This document shows positions 25,440 to 37,957 of a stretch of 64,000 nt of DNA, one piece after another. The stretch's first letter is position 1, and the number at the start of each line of letters is the position of its first letter. Origin of the DNA: Clytia hemisphaerica (taxonomy: Eukaryota > Cnidaria > Hydrozoa > Leptothecata > Clytiidae); contig CACVBU010001240.1 of the NCBI GenBank assembly GCA_902728285.1, forward strand, positions 186,001-250,000. The letters are read 5' to 3'. Under the pieces are notes generated by a model. That model saw nothing but the letters and a program-made list of their open reading frames with translations, was not told where the DNA came from and made no database searches. The translations under genes were made by a program, and so were the position numbers.

Positions 25440-26821
25440 AATTCTGGATTGGAAATGTTTAACAATAGTATTGACAGTATAGCTGATGAGACACTACTGC
25501 TACACGTCGATGGTTTGTACCTGTAAATCTTTCTGATAACTAGGGTGGATACCCATCATTGCTTATGAAAAAATGTGTAATCGAGAAATCTTATTTTTTG
25601 GAGGGTTGGTAACCCTGATTAAGATATTTGATTTCATCCAATGCTTAGTGATATTCACGAGTCGTACTTTTGATAGAGGTCTTAAGTTTGTCAAAATCGA
25701 ACTTACCTATAATGATGGATTAGCTAGGTCGCTATTATAGATAAAAACATCAAATTTTACCAAAAAAAGAAAAGACTAAAAATACCTCTATAGACTATAC
25801 ACTAGTAAAAAACAGAGTGATCAAGAAAAGAATCAAGCAAGAACGATGTCTTGAAATAATAAACTAACTTGAAATGTTGCAGCACAGTGCTTTAAGTTAG
25901 TTTATTATTTTAAAACATTGATATACAACTTTTAATTTGGTCTGATTTTGAAATATCTATTTTCAAATTTTCCAATTTAGATCTCGATGGCGTTACCGCA
26001 GTTTTAGAGGTGAATAAAGTACCTTAGTCTTTTTTGTGAGGTTAATGTAATTCAACATGTCCCACGAAAATTTTTATATGTCACCACACAACACTCATAA
26101 AAGGAACTTTTTTCAACTGAATTGGCAGTCCTAATTCAAGAAACGAAAAGGAATATTTTTATTCTATTTTTAAATAAAAAAAAGACAGGAAACAAAATTC
26201 CAAGGCTCAAGTTTTCGTCGTTAAACTAGTGTCATTTATTTTGTTTTTTCAGCCTTCTTCGACCCGACCCTGCTCCATTGATTTGTAAGTTGACATTTCA
26301 ATTCACGAGTCAATTTTTCTACATTTTAACATCCATTTCATATATTAAATAATACTTTTTACCTCGGGCTTTTAGTATTTCGCTATGTTTAAAGAGATAA
26401 TATTATATTATTAAGTAGATAATCCTGAAGAAAACGTTTGTTTTTTTTTTCAAAAATGAAAATCTTTATTTTACAGGAGAGATGACTCGAGCAATGAAAT
26501 CGACATTTCATCAGCTTCAGGGATCAGTTTTACTCATAAAAAATGTCCCAGTAATTATAATATCAGATTTAATACTTTTTGATTTTTGTGTTAATTGAAC
26601 CAGATTGAACATATTCCTCAAATCATGATTTGTGTAAATGTTGATCCGTCCAACTACGGTCTATCAGGGGATTGGGTGGCAGAGCAGTATAAGCAGGTAT
26701 AAGCATTTCTTCCTCGTTTGCACTGACTTTCATTTTACTGAGCTCGACAATTTATTTTTCAAGATAACCCATCGTTGAGATGTTACATCAACCTCCCACC
26801 AGAAGAGGGTAAAATTTTAAA
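25440..26821 (+). CDS. Candidate upstream exons of the Ulp1-like gene
   Basis: A run of exon-like segments with good splice sites: 25440-25512 (SGLEMFNNSIDSIADETLLL), 25981-26009, 26253-26284, 26477/26482-26550 (from ATG at 26482: MTRAMKSTFHQLQG), 26604-26696 (IMICVNVDPSNYGLSGDW) and possibly 26780-26808. The pairs 25440/25981 and 26482/26604 join in phase. The joins between these blocks and to the exon at 27224 do not all fit, so the true order, or whether this is a second gene, is unresolved. No known domain is seen. Confidence 0.4.
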
Positions 26822-27208
26822 TGTTTTAAAATATACTGACCGTCAATATATTGCGAGTTTTTATTATAAGTCGTAATAGTGCTTACAACATAATGTATGT
26901 TGAATGTAGCTTCATTTCAATATAGAGGGATCATTAACAGGAATGGAAATTCTTTTACATAACAGACAACATTCTGTTTGATTACCTTAAAGGAAGAAAT
27001 TTTAGCGGGAATTTAATTTGATGGATCGCCTGAAAAGATATTCCTAGGATATTCTAATCAGCAGAAAATCTAGACAAATTCTTAAAATAACATTTATATT
27101 AGATATTAGTGTCTTACTATTTATCGACTAAAATTATGAAGATCACAATTTGTATAATCTCTAAACGTAATTTGATAAACTATTGTCTTCCTCTAAAATG
27201 GTGTGATT

Positions 27209-30200
27209 ATGGTTAACACAAAGCATGTCACTATCAAAGACAGTGAACTTAAACAATTATCAAGTGCCAAATTACTAGACAATATTATCCATGGCTTTGC
27301 TCACCACTTGCTTACACTTCATGTAAGTTTTTGATTCAATCTAAAATATATACATACCACTATCACTATAAACGAATGGAATGATAAGATCTATAAATTG
27401 TAAAGATGTGAGATTTTTTCATAGAGGTCAATAGACCTGAGAAAAACACTTCTATAAATTAAAATTAGAAAATTAAATTATAATTTCTTTACTCCACATT
27501 AGGGAAGCGACAATATTGGCTATATCGATTGTACAATCTTGGGCAAGACCATGTCCTCGTTAACATGTACATACAAACTGCCGAGAAGTGTAAAAGTAAT
27601 TTTAATTTTCTCTTCATTTCATTTCATAATTCTTTATACAGTATATGGCCCCTAAAATGCTGGTGGCCCCTAAAATGTAGGTTGATGCTTAGGAAAGTAT
27701 TTTGACCTGCAGTTACACTTTAAATTCTTCCTGAGTTATTTTGAATACTTTATGTTTTATAAAATAAAGAAATTTTTAGTTTCAAATAGTACATTTCGGT
27801 GAAATTATGTGGGTTACATTAATTATGAACCATCAAAAATACCAAAAAATCTTGTTTAAACTGACTCCAGCTTCCTAAATATCGCAGGTAAGTTCTTAAT
27901 ATTGGGTATAGGAGAGTTCCTTGATCCAATAGCTATTAGAAAATCCAAACAAAGTTTTCTTTGAATGCAGCCAATGAAAAAAATAGCTTCTTGAAGCTAA
28001 GCAGCATTTTCGGGGCCCCTGAGTCAGGATTATAAGGTCTGAAAAATCTGAATATGAAAATTTAAAGAAGACCCTTAAAATGTCTTTCTACTGATAGAAC
28101 ATGATACTTTTCCAAAGAAAAGTTATAAAATTTTGGAAAAAAATTTGCTGAATCGGCAAAAACAGCAAAATTTTTCATTTTTGTGTAAAAAATAGGTGAA
28201 AAATTCTTTCAAAGTCTGATATCTTCTTATGGAGTAAAGCTTTAATCATAAAAATTTGACAGGAAACACCACATCCGACAAGAATTGTTCAAAAGTAAAA
28301 CTTTTTAAACTTTTTAGTGACTTCAGCCGCTAAAAATTTCTTCATTTTTGAAATTTTCCAACTTGGCTTTGCGTTTAAAAAAACTCTCAAATTCGTCAAC
28401 GTAAAACGACAAAGTTTATGTCAGTAGTAAGCCGGTACATTTATCGGATAACGAGAAAATGTAAACAGGTTTTTCTGTTTACTTCACTGTAATCCACAAT
28501 TTGGATTTAACAAAACCTACATTTTAGGGGTCACAAACCTGCATTTTAACAACCATGAACATGCTGTGAAAATATAAGTAAACAATTTAAAGTTCATAAT
28601 CCTCCAAATCACATTTTGAAACTATGATACAAATAGTAGTTTTGGAAAAATCGCCAAAAATTCAAACCTACATTTTAGTGGCCATCGGAAAAATATGATC
28701 TAACCTTGAGCGATTAAAAAATAGAGTTACTATCATAGTTTTTAAAAAACAACTATTGGGAAAGAAAATAGAGGTACTGAAGGTTTGAACATTACCAAAA
28801 GCTCGGTGAAATATTTTTTGCTAGGATCTCTAGAAAGAATTTAAATTCAACCAGCATTTTAGTGGCCATACACTGTAGCAAATTAATCTTTCTTTTTTAA
28901 TTCTGTTTTTGAAAAATTAGCAGCTTCCAAAAAAACCTTAAATTAGTGTTTATCCTGACGAACCCAAGGCAAGATGTGTGCCATTATCGAGGTATTCTGA
29001 TTCTATCTGATTGATTTTACAGTTACTTATTAACACGAAAGAAATCGTTTTTGGAATATTCAACAAAAGCGACAACTGGAATCTTTTGGTAAGCAAATTA
29101 TCTCTTTTGGTATTTGAAACCAAACTCCCTTTAATTATTTTTAACATTATAGAAATATATTTCACAGGCTATTGACCTCTTCGAAACAAGGAATTAAGTT
29201 TTTGTAATTTATAAAGTTTTTTCTTACACTCATCGAGCAATCGTTCTGTAGGACTTGAAACAGATTTGGAAACCACAACGTGGCTGAGTACGTACTAAGA
29301 CCATTCAATACTTCTGTAAAAAAGAGAGTTCGTTTGTTATCCTCTCAGGACGTCGGCGGTAAAGTTTCGTTGTGGTTCTTGGTTCTTGGCTTACGTAGAA
29401 CAAATATCTTTGATGTTGCTAACTTGTCGTTTGTATGGAGATGCTTGTACACTGTTTGTCCCCTCATTATTTTGCGCCTTATTTTAAGACTTGGTAGTTT
29501 GAGAAGGCGTAGTCAATCTTCATAAGGATATTTTTTGTATCGGCTAACATGACGTTTTTTATGAAATATCACATCGTCCAGTATCCAACCAGGATTACTC
29601 CCGTTAGGATTACGTTGGTGTGATATTTCGGGACAGCTGTGACCATTACCCCAAAACAACTATGTAATTTATTAAATATCAATGAATGAAATTGATGGAC
29701 CCCTCAAAGTGTTCAAAATTATGATAAAGGTTGTCTTCTATTTTGTGTTGTTGTGAAGTTTATTTTATAATATGTTTCAGGGTTACATCTAGAAGAATAC
29801 TATGTTACACTTGATTGGAGTTTGTTGTTTTGTTGTGTTAATGTGTAGTTTTTTTAAGTAACCTGCCATGTGTTAAAAATACAAAAAAACTCCACTTAAA
29901 GATTCATCCTAACTTGCGTACATATATTTTGCAGATTGCTTATCCGAAAAAGCTCAAATTGTTACTTGTAAATCCACTTGGAGAGGGAGACATGCAAAAG
30001 CAAACTATTTTACAGACATGGGAGTAAGTGATTCAGTATTTTTTATAATCTTAGATGTCTAGTTTTCGGTTCGGGCAGATAGGGAGCTTACGCAACTAGG
30101 ACGGCGACCTGATGGAGAACAATTTGATCGCATTTAAATAATAGCTAGATTTTATTCTTTTCAGATATTTTTCTCGGGAGAGTGATAGGTTAATTGGGTA

Positions 30201-33200
30201 ATCGTCAGCCGTGCAAAATTACTCGAATCTGATTGGTTTAGAGGAGTGTGATTAATCGTTAATTGCACTATTACCACTTTTTGCACTCTTCGCAGGGGGG
30301 GGGGTCAAGCCTCAGGGTACTAAAGCATACCCTAGAGAGGGTACTTATCTAAAAAATTTTTTGACTCATACCACCCACCCAAATAAGTACCCGGGTACTT
30401 AATGACTTTTCCCTTCTAGACCCTATACCCACCCAAAAAGTACCCGGGTACTTTTAAGGACTTTTCTCTTCTAGACCCCATACCAACCCAAAAAGTACCC
30501 GGGTACTTAAGGACTTTTCCTTCTTAGACCCTATACCTACAAAAAATAAATTTATTACTTATTAATCTTTCTCAATTCTACACTCATCAAAATTAAACCC
30601 ACCCTTATAACTGTTAATTTTAATTTTCCTTTACTATTAGCCCAACTAATAAGCCAGGCGTAATTTACAGTAATACATTCGGGTATATTGATTGCCTTAT
30701 TTTTTAAACATGAAAACAGATGAAAACAATGTAAACAGTGTAAAAGCACTTTTTCACAATCTTACAAAATCTTAGAACAGTTTTAAAAAAGATCTAGTTT
30801 CTGAAATATCTGGAAATATAAAAAGTATAAACCAGAGTAAATTAGCAAAACTAAACATAAAATAAGAAACTAATATAAACTAAATATAACCAGTTGCAAT
30901 AGACCCAAGTAAAATTCACTTTAAAAACGAGAATCTGTAACACTTTTAATCTAAACTCCATTTGTTATACTTCATTGAGCTTTGTTGTGAGTGTCCACCC
31001 AGAATGTCTTAGAGAAGTTATTATCAGGTCAAAGCATGCAATCAAGCAACCTATTGTGGTAAATAGAAACAAAATAATATAATACGAAAATGGCTAAAAA
31101 AACAAGAAAGTTTCTAAACAGGTTTTTTTAATAAAGCTGAATAAAGAAGTAAACCCACAACTATAATGTAATAACGTAAGAAAGCTTTTGAAATAAAAGA
31201 AGCCAAGATAGGATATAAATCAGAATTTTTGAGTTTTCTACTTTACCTGGTGGTATCAAAGTGTAGAAATCTAGCCCATGTGACTATTTTGGCAGAATTT
31301 AGGTGACATTATCTCGCAATATTTTTTTGAAAAGCTGTAATAAGTCAGAAAAATGAAAGAACAAATTCAAAATGCTACCCAATTAGTACCCGGGTACTTG
31401 TTTGATTAAACAAACTTGGCTCCCCACCCACCCAAAAAGTACCCGGGTACTTATCAAATTTTTTTTGGAAAAACACCCACCCCACCGGTTATGCCCTGAG
31501 GCTTGACCCCCCCCTGCTCTTCAGCGGGGGGACACTTTTGTCCCCTTATTCTTTTCTCTCCCAAGTCCTCTGTGTCAGAGAATTTTTTTACCTATATAAT
31601 AAAAAACAAAGACATATTTTTTTCTTCAATATAAAAAAGAACAAAGAAATTTTACGTTACAATAGCTTCTTTTAATTGAAAACAAAGAAAAATTACACTG
31701 CAATGTTTTCTTTTTAAACAAAAGAAAAAAGGAGGTTTTCGAATGTTTACTGACGATTACCTCGGAATCGTATGTTTTGTCGTGCAATTAACGATTAATC
31801 ACTCGTAACAAAGGAGAAAATACCGTAATTTGCACCCGTCCTTCGGACTCGTGCAAATTACTATTTTCTCCTTTGTTACTCGTGATTAATCGTTAATTGC
31901 ACTCCAAACCATACGATTACTAGTACTAATTACTTGACGTTTTATAATTTCAAGGCGACTTCACAGATAAAATAACGTCCTTTTTAAGATGAAGAACGCG
32001 ATAAGAGATTACAGAAGGTTTTGATCTCAGGGGAGAACCTAGCTAGCAGCTGACCATCTCTGCATTTTTTAGCTTTTCAAATAGGACGATTTCCTTGGCG
32101 AGACATCATCTCATTTTGAGATGATGAATTAACGTCACTGAATCCCTTGCAGTTTCAAGCTTTGCTTAACATTCTCCCTCAAGTTGCCGTTAGAGTTTGC
32201 ATAGTTTTTTTTAATTTTTTTTCGAGATTCATAAAATGTTTAAACAATACGATCTTTACATTTTCAATTCAAATTAACAAAATATAGAGCGATGCTTTAT
32301 AGAAATTTTGAAAATTAAGGAGATTGTGTCAACTTCTGCATAGTTCTTTTCTAAAGTTTGTAAGTTAATAAGATTATTCTAGAAATAAGTTTTTATCTTT
32401 TCTTGAATATCTTTTTTTTAAAGATTACAAAACTTTTTATAGGTCAGCAATGCGTTTCAATTACAATTCTTTGGCGACGTGGACAATTGTTTGTCAACCA
32501 CATGCTCTCCAAGAAGATGCAGTTTCGTGTGGGGTGTTTTGCCTTAAGGTAATTCGTGGGACTCACTTTTCATTTGTTTTATTTATTTATTTTTTGTAGT
32601 TCAATTATTAAATCAAATCAAGCCAGTTTAAAACCAGCAATCCAAGCCCTTACCTAAAAATTGGGGTTTCTTATAAAAAATTGCTTTAAATACTTTCTTA
32701 GAGCAAATCTTTTAACTTCTTTCAAATCTTCAGTTCGTTGAATCGTTCCTGCAAGGTAAAGATTTACCGCTTGAGTTTGGAAAGACTGAAGTTTCCGCAT
32801 TTCGAAAACAAATTGGTGCACAACTTCTCCAAATCGGAGGTATGTGTGATGTCCACATCATTAATTTTCAAATTCTCGTCTGAATAACGGTTGTTCTTTT
32901 TCATATAAAGGAATATTTGTGTTAAAAACATCTCATTTTTGTGTGTCATTCAAAACCCAAAACAGAACTTTGTACTATTTACACTTCTTTTTTGGTTGTC
33001 CCACTGTCAACCCTGGCCCACACCAAATATCAAAATCAATATAAAATATTATGATTTTAAAAAATGTAAAGAAAATTTGATAAAATATGAACATTGGGGC
33101 AGGCTGTAATCAGAAATGGATTGACTGGGTTGAAATTTTATACACTTAATTTTTTGGTTAATTCCTTCAGGTGTTATTTTCATTTTGCAATTAATTTCAT

Positions 33201-34834
33201 TTTTGGGGTCTAGCGACGAGTTTTTCTACCTAAAAAACAAAATTAGAATATTTTTTAGCCAATTCGACTTACAGAAGTTGATTAAAATTAGTCTATCAAT
33301 TTTACAATTCGGCCTACGAATGTTTTAAATTATACTGAAGTTGAACCCAGTACGGTTAGCACGTTCGTTAATGTCAATACTTGTCCGCCCTTCTACGCAT
33401 CCTATCCTTCTAAATCTTCCTCAATAATTGACCGACTTGATATTTTCAGGCAACGGTGCATGGTTCAATAAAAACTGCAGAATATGTGGAAGGTTCGACC
33501 CGCCCAAAAATCTCTTCTCGACAGGCGTACCAAAAAGAACCGAATGGGTATGTTTTGTATGTATTTATGAACTACATGTTTTTTTATAAGCATAACGTTT
33601 ATAAGCATATGCATGCTCAGTTTTTGTTACCTAAACAATGGCTCTATTGTTTGAGAACAATAGAATGCTAAGCATAATGCGAGCCTGATGTAGGGGCAGA
33701 CATATGCTTATAAAAAACACATGTAGTAAACTATTCCAATACGGGAAATGAAGCCTCTTCGTTTTGTTTAGAGTCGGGCTAATTGATCAATATTGCCCGA
33801 ATATAATTACTTCTTTAGGTTTAGGTTTAGGTTTTTAGAGGGTGGAGTTAGGACTTTTTATTTCAATTTTTGTATTTATGATTTGCTTTGTGTTTAGTGA
33901 TTTTAAATCGTCTTGTTTGCTCCGAAAGGTTCACATGAATTCTTAATTAAGGGTGGTGTAAGGGTTGGGGTATCAACCTCGTGGGAAAGTATGCCCGGTA
34001 AGTTTGATAAATAACATACGAAATCTTTTTACCATTAGGTTGGATGCGAATTCTGTGAACCTAAACGATGGTTTCATTCAAAATGTCTGTCAACAAAAGA
34101 AAAGGCGACAGATACACCGCTGGTCAAGGTGATTACATCGACAAGAGTTTATTAGAATTATTCTGTCTTTGTATGCAATAAAGTTGTCTCCATATAGATA
34201 TCCCCTACCCTCGCCACCAGGGCCATCACTGCAAGGGTTGAACTGAGAGAAATCTTAAACGTCGAATCCATATCGCCGTTGACAAATCAAAAGGTCCGAT
34301 CTCAAAATTATTGCCTGGGAAAACTGAGAATTTTTCTCTGTTTGCCTGAGCATAAATTTTGAGATTGACCCTGTTTCATGTAGATGGGACCCTCCCCACT
34401 AAAATGGACCAATCTCAAATTTATGCTTTGTACTCTGGTAAGATTGATTGACGATATAATTAGGAAAAATGCCTCTTCTCTTCTAGGAAATATCTTCAGC
34501 TGAACCTCGACCCGAACCTGAGGCTCAACCTAGGCTTTATCTCAAAAGACGAAGAAATGGACGGATCTGGAAATGTCGTGGCTGTCCGGTCTCTATCCGC
34601 ACTCTACCTTTGCTGTCACCTTATGATTTGATTTTTGTCAGAAAGGAAACGCGGCTAAAACGTCACAAGAAAATGGCTACTGCTACTGATCGTGATTACG
34701 TCGAGAACGACGTTCATTACCATGTTGACGAAAAGTGCACGCGGGAACGTCTTGTTTTCGAAAATATTGACATCACCCCAGCTGAACGAGACTTTTTAGA
34801 ACGAAAAGGATTTAAATTGATTAAACGAGTGTAA
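27209..34834 (+). CDS. Ulp1/C48-like protease domain fused to PHD finger
   Basis: Exons 27209 or 27224-27322, 27503-27595, 29023-29088, 29935-30023, 32443-32548, 32734-32839, 33450-33547, 34039-34128 and 34487-34834 (TAA) join in phase with no stop. The first exons give the start of a Ulp1 SUMO-protease fold (KLLDNIIHGFAHHLL). The active-site Cys is in LQEDAVSCGVF with its Gln, as in family members. The usual HW..L reads SDNWNLL and the usual D-P/S-L-G reads VNPLGE, so the catalytic His and Asp both appear as Asn. A FVESFLQG helix follows. A PHD-like finger comes next: CRICG, then VGCEFC and RWFHSKC. The C-terminal exon is basic with CRGCP and an HKK...H...C region. It is probably nuclear, binding SUMO or a related protein without cleaving it. 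Intron 4 carries a nested MITE. Confidence 0.75.
30292..31517. mobile_element. MITE with AAGTACCCGGGTACTT palindromes
   Basis: A 1226-bp element in intron 4 of the Ulp1-like gene. Ends are GCAGG plus a G run plus TCAAGCCTCAGGG and its inverse CCCTGAGGCTTGACC plus a C run. A 5-bp TCTTC lies on both sides (30287-30291, 31518-31522). Five copies of the palindrome AAGTACCCGGGTACTT (one missing its first base) lie at 30385, 30438, 30493, 31385 and 31437, three near the left end and two near the right, in a CCCACCC context. No protein is encoded. Confidence 0.75.
31782..31902. repeat. Near-perfect 121-bp hairpin
   Basis: Inverted arms of about 50 bases from GTGCAATTAACGATTAATCA to its complement, with loop CCGTCCTTCGGACTC. 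The GATTAATCGTTAATTGCAC arm also occurs at about 30253-30268, on the other side of the nested MITE, so it belongs to an older host element split by that MITE. Confidence 0.7.
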
Positions 34835-36000
34835 ACTAATGAAATCTTAGACACTATAAATCATGTATATTTCCATAAAATGTTCATCGTCAAATAACCT
34901 TTTTAACCTTTCGAAGGTTTTGTTAAATTCTCTTTCCCTTTATTTTAGATCAGACTGGTATAGTTTTTATTTTGTTTGATATCAAACTGTTGTCTGCGAA
35001 TTATTTTCTGAAGTTAAGAATCACTTTTGACGTGGTCTAAAATAAAAAGTATAAAATTTCAAGAATTGACATGAAAAACAGATTTGATTAAACCATTTAA
35101 CCGAGTCTTTTAATGAGTCTTAAGATTTTATTAATCGCCACTTTGATAGAAAAAGTGCTTATCATTAATTAGAAATTGTTAAAAAAGAAAAATAAGAAAT
35201 GTTAAGCAACTGTTGAAAATTTTTACCTGTAAATTTTTAAGTAACTTTTTGAATTGAAATAACCATAACCTTCAAACTAATTGACCAAATTTAAAAAGTT
35301 GCTACTCAACCTTAGCAACCTAAACTTAAGCTGAGTCAATTTGATAGGTCCCTAGAAGCTGTCAAACGTCTAAAAAAAATTGAACCACCCGATATTGAAG
35401 GTATATTTTACTAAAAATTTGTTTTTCATTAAAAGTTTATTTTTTGTAATTTTAGACATTTTTTTTACTTCAGCAAAAACATTTATCTTTTTATGTAGCC
35501 ATTAAAACCTGGTAAGATGGACGTTTATTTATCTAAAACGTTCGAAAGCCTTTTTCATTATCAGATATGTCCCTTTCAAGGGTCGTCTTTGAAATTTGAA
35601 ATTACCTCCATTTTTATGAAAATTATATAAAACATAATTTCAATTATAAAAAACACTAGCCGGACTAGAATGTCACCCAGTTTATTTTCTTGTTCATATT
35701 TTTGCAAAGTATAGAGAAGCAAGAAAAAAATTTAATTTCTTTATTTTTTCTTTATCTTTTATTAAAAAAGACAGATTTCTAAATAGATTTTTGAGAGCTA
35801 GTAAATTTAACTAGGTATTATTCATGGAAAACAAAACATTTTGCTTCAAAACCAATATTATCTTCAGTTCTTACTAATTATCCTTATTAATGGTAATGGT
35901 AATAAATTTATTTATATATCATTTTCTTAGTTACGCCCTAGGGAATTAATTTTCTAGGTAAAAAACAAAATTCTAAAAAATTGCATTTCGCCGTTTTGCC
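34835..36000. other. Gap with one candidate exon (35356-35400)
   Basis: Mostly AT-rich filler. One exon-like segment, tag|AAGCTGTC ... GAAG|gtatat at 35356-35400, encodes AVKRLKKIEPPDIE and is in the right phase to join the SAP-gene exon at 43244. A GGTAAT microrepeat next to AATAAATTTATT (about 35890-35915) looks like a retrotransposon tail. Confidence 0.35.
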
Positions 36001-36004
36001 CCTA

Positions 36005-36268
36005 CTCTCGGGTTCCTAATAGCCGCCCCCCCGCTAATTAATTTTTCGAAATTTTTCCACCCAGGACATTCTTATTCCAACCCCCCCCCGCTTATTAATT
36101 TTTGGGAAAATGTTTTTGAAAGTTCCCTTTATTGTCTCAATTCTGCTGTATTAGCCTCCTTTTCAAACATTTCCCACCCAGGACACTTTTATTCCAACCC
36201 CCCCCCTGCTTATTAAATTTTGAGATTTTTTCCAACCCCCCCCCCCCCCGCTATTAGGTACCCGAGAG
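36005..36268. mobile_element. Tc1/mariner-like MITE, copy 2
   Basis: CTCTCGGGTTCCTAATA ... GGTACCCGAGAG flanked by TA. The interior is the complement of the 24754-25035 copy: C runs with CCCGCTTATTAA and CACCCAGGACA. Confidence 0.75.
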
Positions 36269-36525
36269 TATTCGGAAAAATTTCTTTCATTTCCCCAGGG
36301 ATTTTTGAAAATTATTTCCCTTTTTTTAAGGTATTCCGATTTTTCGTTACTCAAATAAAGCATTTCGAGAAGCATTCTTTCCTGGAAAAAAAATTAAGTA
36401 ATTTAGAGTTTTAAGGTCGCCTTTTCGTTTTGTTGTGATTTCGGACACTCATCACTAATCAGGTTATTATTATAGGAGTATATTTCGCAGGTCTATTGAC
36501 CTCTATGAAACAATTTAATTCAAAT

Positions 36526-37444
36526 TTACAGTTCATCAATAACGGTCTTTTTACATATTTTCTTAAAGTAGAGCTTAGCCCGAGGGCTACCTCTCACTTT
36601 CCATACACAGCATTCATCCTTCTCATTCTTCGTTTTCTCTTTAGCTTTTTCATGCCATTCTTTATTGGTTTCACGTTCTTTCTTGGAGAAGTCATCTGTT
36701 ACACTGAAATTATCTTCGTTTAGTTTATGGACTGAGGCCATAATTCTTTTCTTGTCTTCTTCATTGGCCAACGTTACTTTCAATGGCCGCCATCTTTTCG
36801 TCTTGAACATATCATCCTTTCGAGCACCGATTCGTTCTGCAGTGACAACATTTATCTTTAATCCCATACGATTTCCTACAACTTCCTCCACGTAATCTTT
36901 GTCACCGGCCCGCTGTTCCTCTTTGTTATCATCTTTATTTTCACCTAAATGATGGACAATGATGTTACATCTAGTTAAGTTCTTCCAGCGATCTTCTTCT
37001 CTTTCTTCTTTTTCATTTTTGATAAATTTCTTGATGATAACCTCCTGTTTCTTCACCTCTTCCTTTGTGATATCTGCATATGTTGCCCGTTTTGGTTCTT
37101 TAGCGACGTCTTCTTTGTTCTTCTATAAGTTCCTCTATTTTCTTCTCTAGATTATGCAATCTAGTGTTGAAAACAGATTCAAATATTTGATGACCTCCAT
37201 CTTGACATTCTGCTTCCGTTATTGTTTGCGTTATTTGGTTACTTCTGACTCTTTGCTTACTTGTTTTGATTTTTTCCAAAAGTATTGGCGTGACTGTAAC
37301 ACATTTTTTACATTCGAAGCGTCGGCTTTTGTATTGCATACAAAGCTGAATTTGGTATGCGGGAAGCTCCGAACAAGCATAATGAACGAATCTCTGGCAT
37401 TTCCTACATTGTATTTCAGTGGGTTTTTCATCGATTGTTGCCAT
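36526..37444 (-). mobile_element. LINE ORF1 with PHD-like zinc site and RRM-like region
   Basis: Minus-strand ORF1 of a non-LTR retrotransposon. The N-terminal zinc site (CRKCQRFVHYAC, later ECKKC) resembles a PHD finger. A coiled-coil segment rich in Glu and Lys follows (LEKKIEELIEEQ). An RRM-like region with RCNIIVHHLGE, ERIGAR and RPLKVTLANEEDKKRIM comes next. This domain order is known for CR1/L2-type ORF1 proteins, which coat the element's RNA. One frameshift near 37100 splits it. No ORF2 follows on the minus strand below 36526, so the copy is 3'-truncated. Confidence 0.75.
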
Positions 37445-37957
37445 TCTTTTTCATTCATTCGCAAGAGCGTGGCCGTACATATTGTATTTGACGTCAAAAA
37501 AAGATTGAAGAAGGAGGACCGATTTTACTTTCAAAAAGTATTTAAATATCTTTTCAGATTTTGCAGGAACAAATCTGCGGTATATTCTCAAAATTTAACT
37601 TGGTTGAGAAAGCCGATCTTTGTCTACTTTAATGGGACAAGTAATCGGAGGAAGTAACTTGATATGAAGTGCAATTCACGAAAATTCGCAAAATATTGGA
37701 ATTTTATCCTAAACTAAACGAATATTCTCGCGAAAATTTCTTCCCTTAAGGTAGTCAAATTTTAAATTTCAAATGATATCTTTATATAAAATGCTATGTG
37801 GCACGAATCAAATGCTACGTAAAATCAAGGCGATAAAAGGTTGGGTTGGTTTAAAAGAAAATTTAAAGAGAGTCTACTTTGATCGTGTTTTAAATACCTT
37901 AAGTGGATTAATTTTTGCGTGGATTTAATTTGGCGAAATAGACACTGAAATGGGTGA

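Noticed and set aside
29280..29525. 81-codon frame (+) in intron 3 of the Ulp1-like gene
   Set aside because: Begins plausibly but has no recognisable motif, and the flanking exons join in phase without it. A nearby GAAATATCACA/TGTGATATTTC inverted repeat suggests a repeat remnant.
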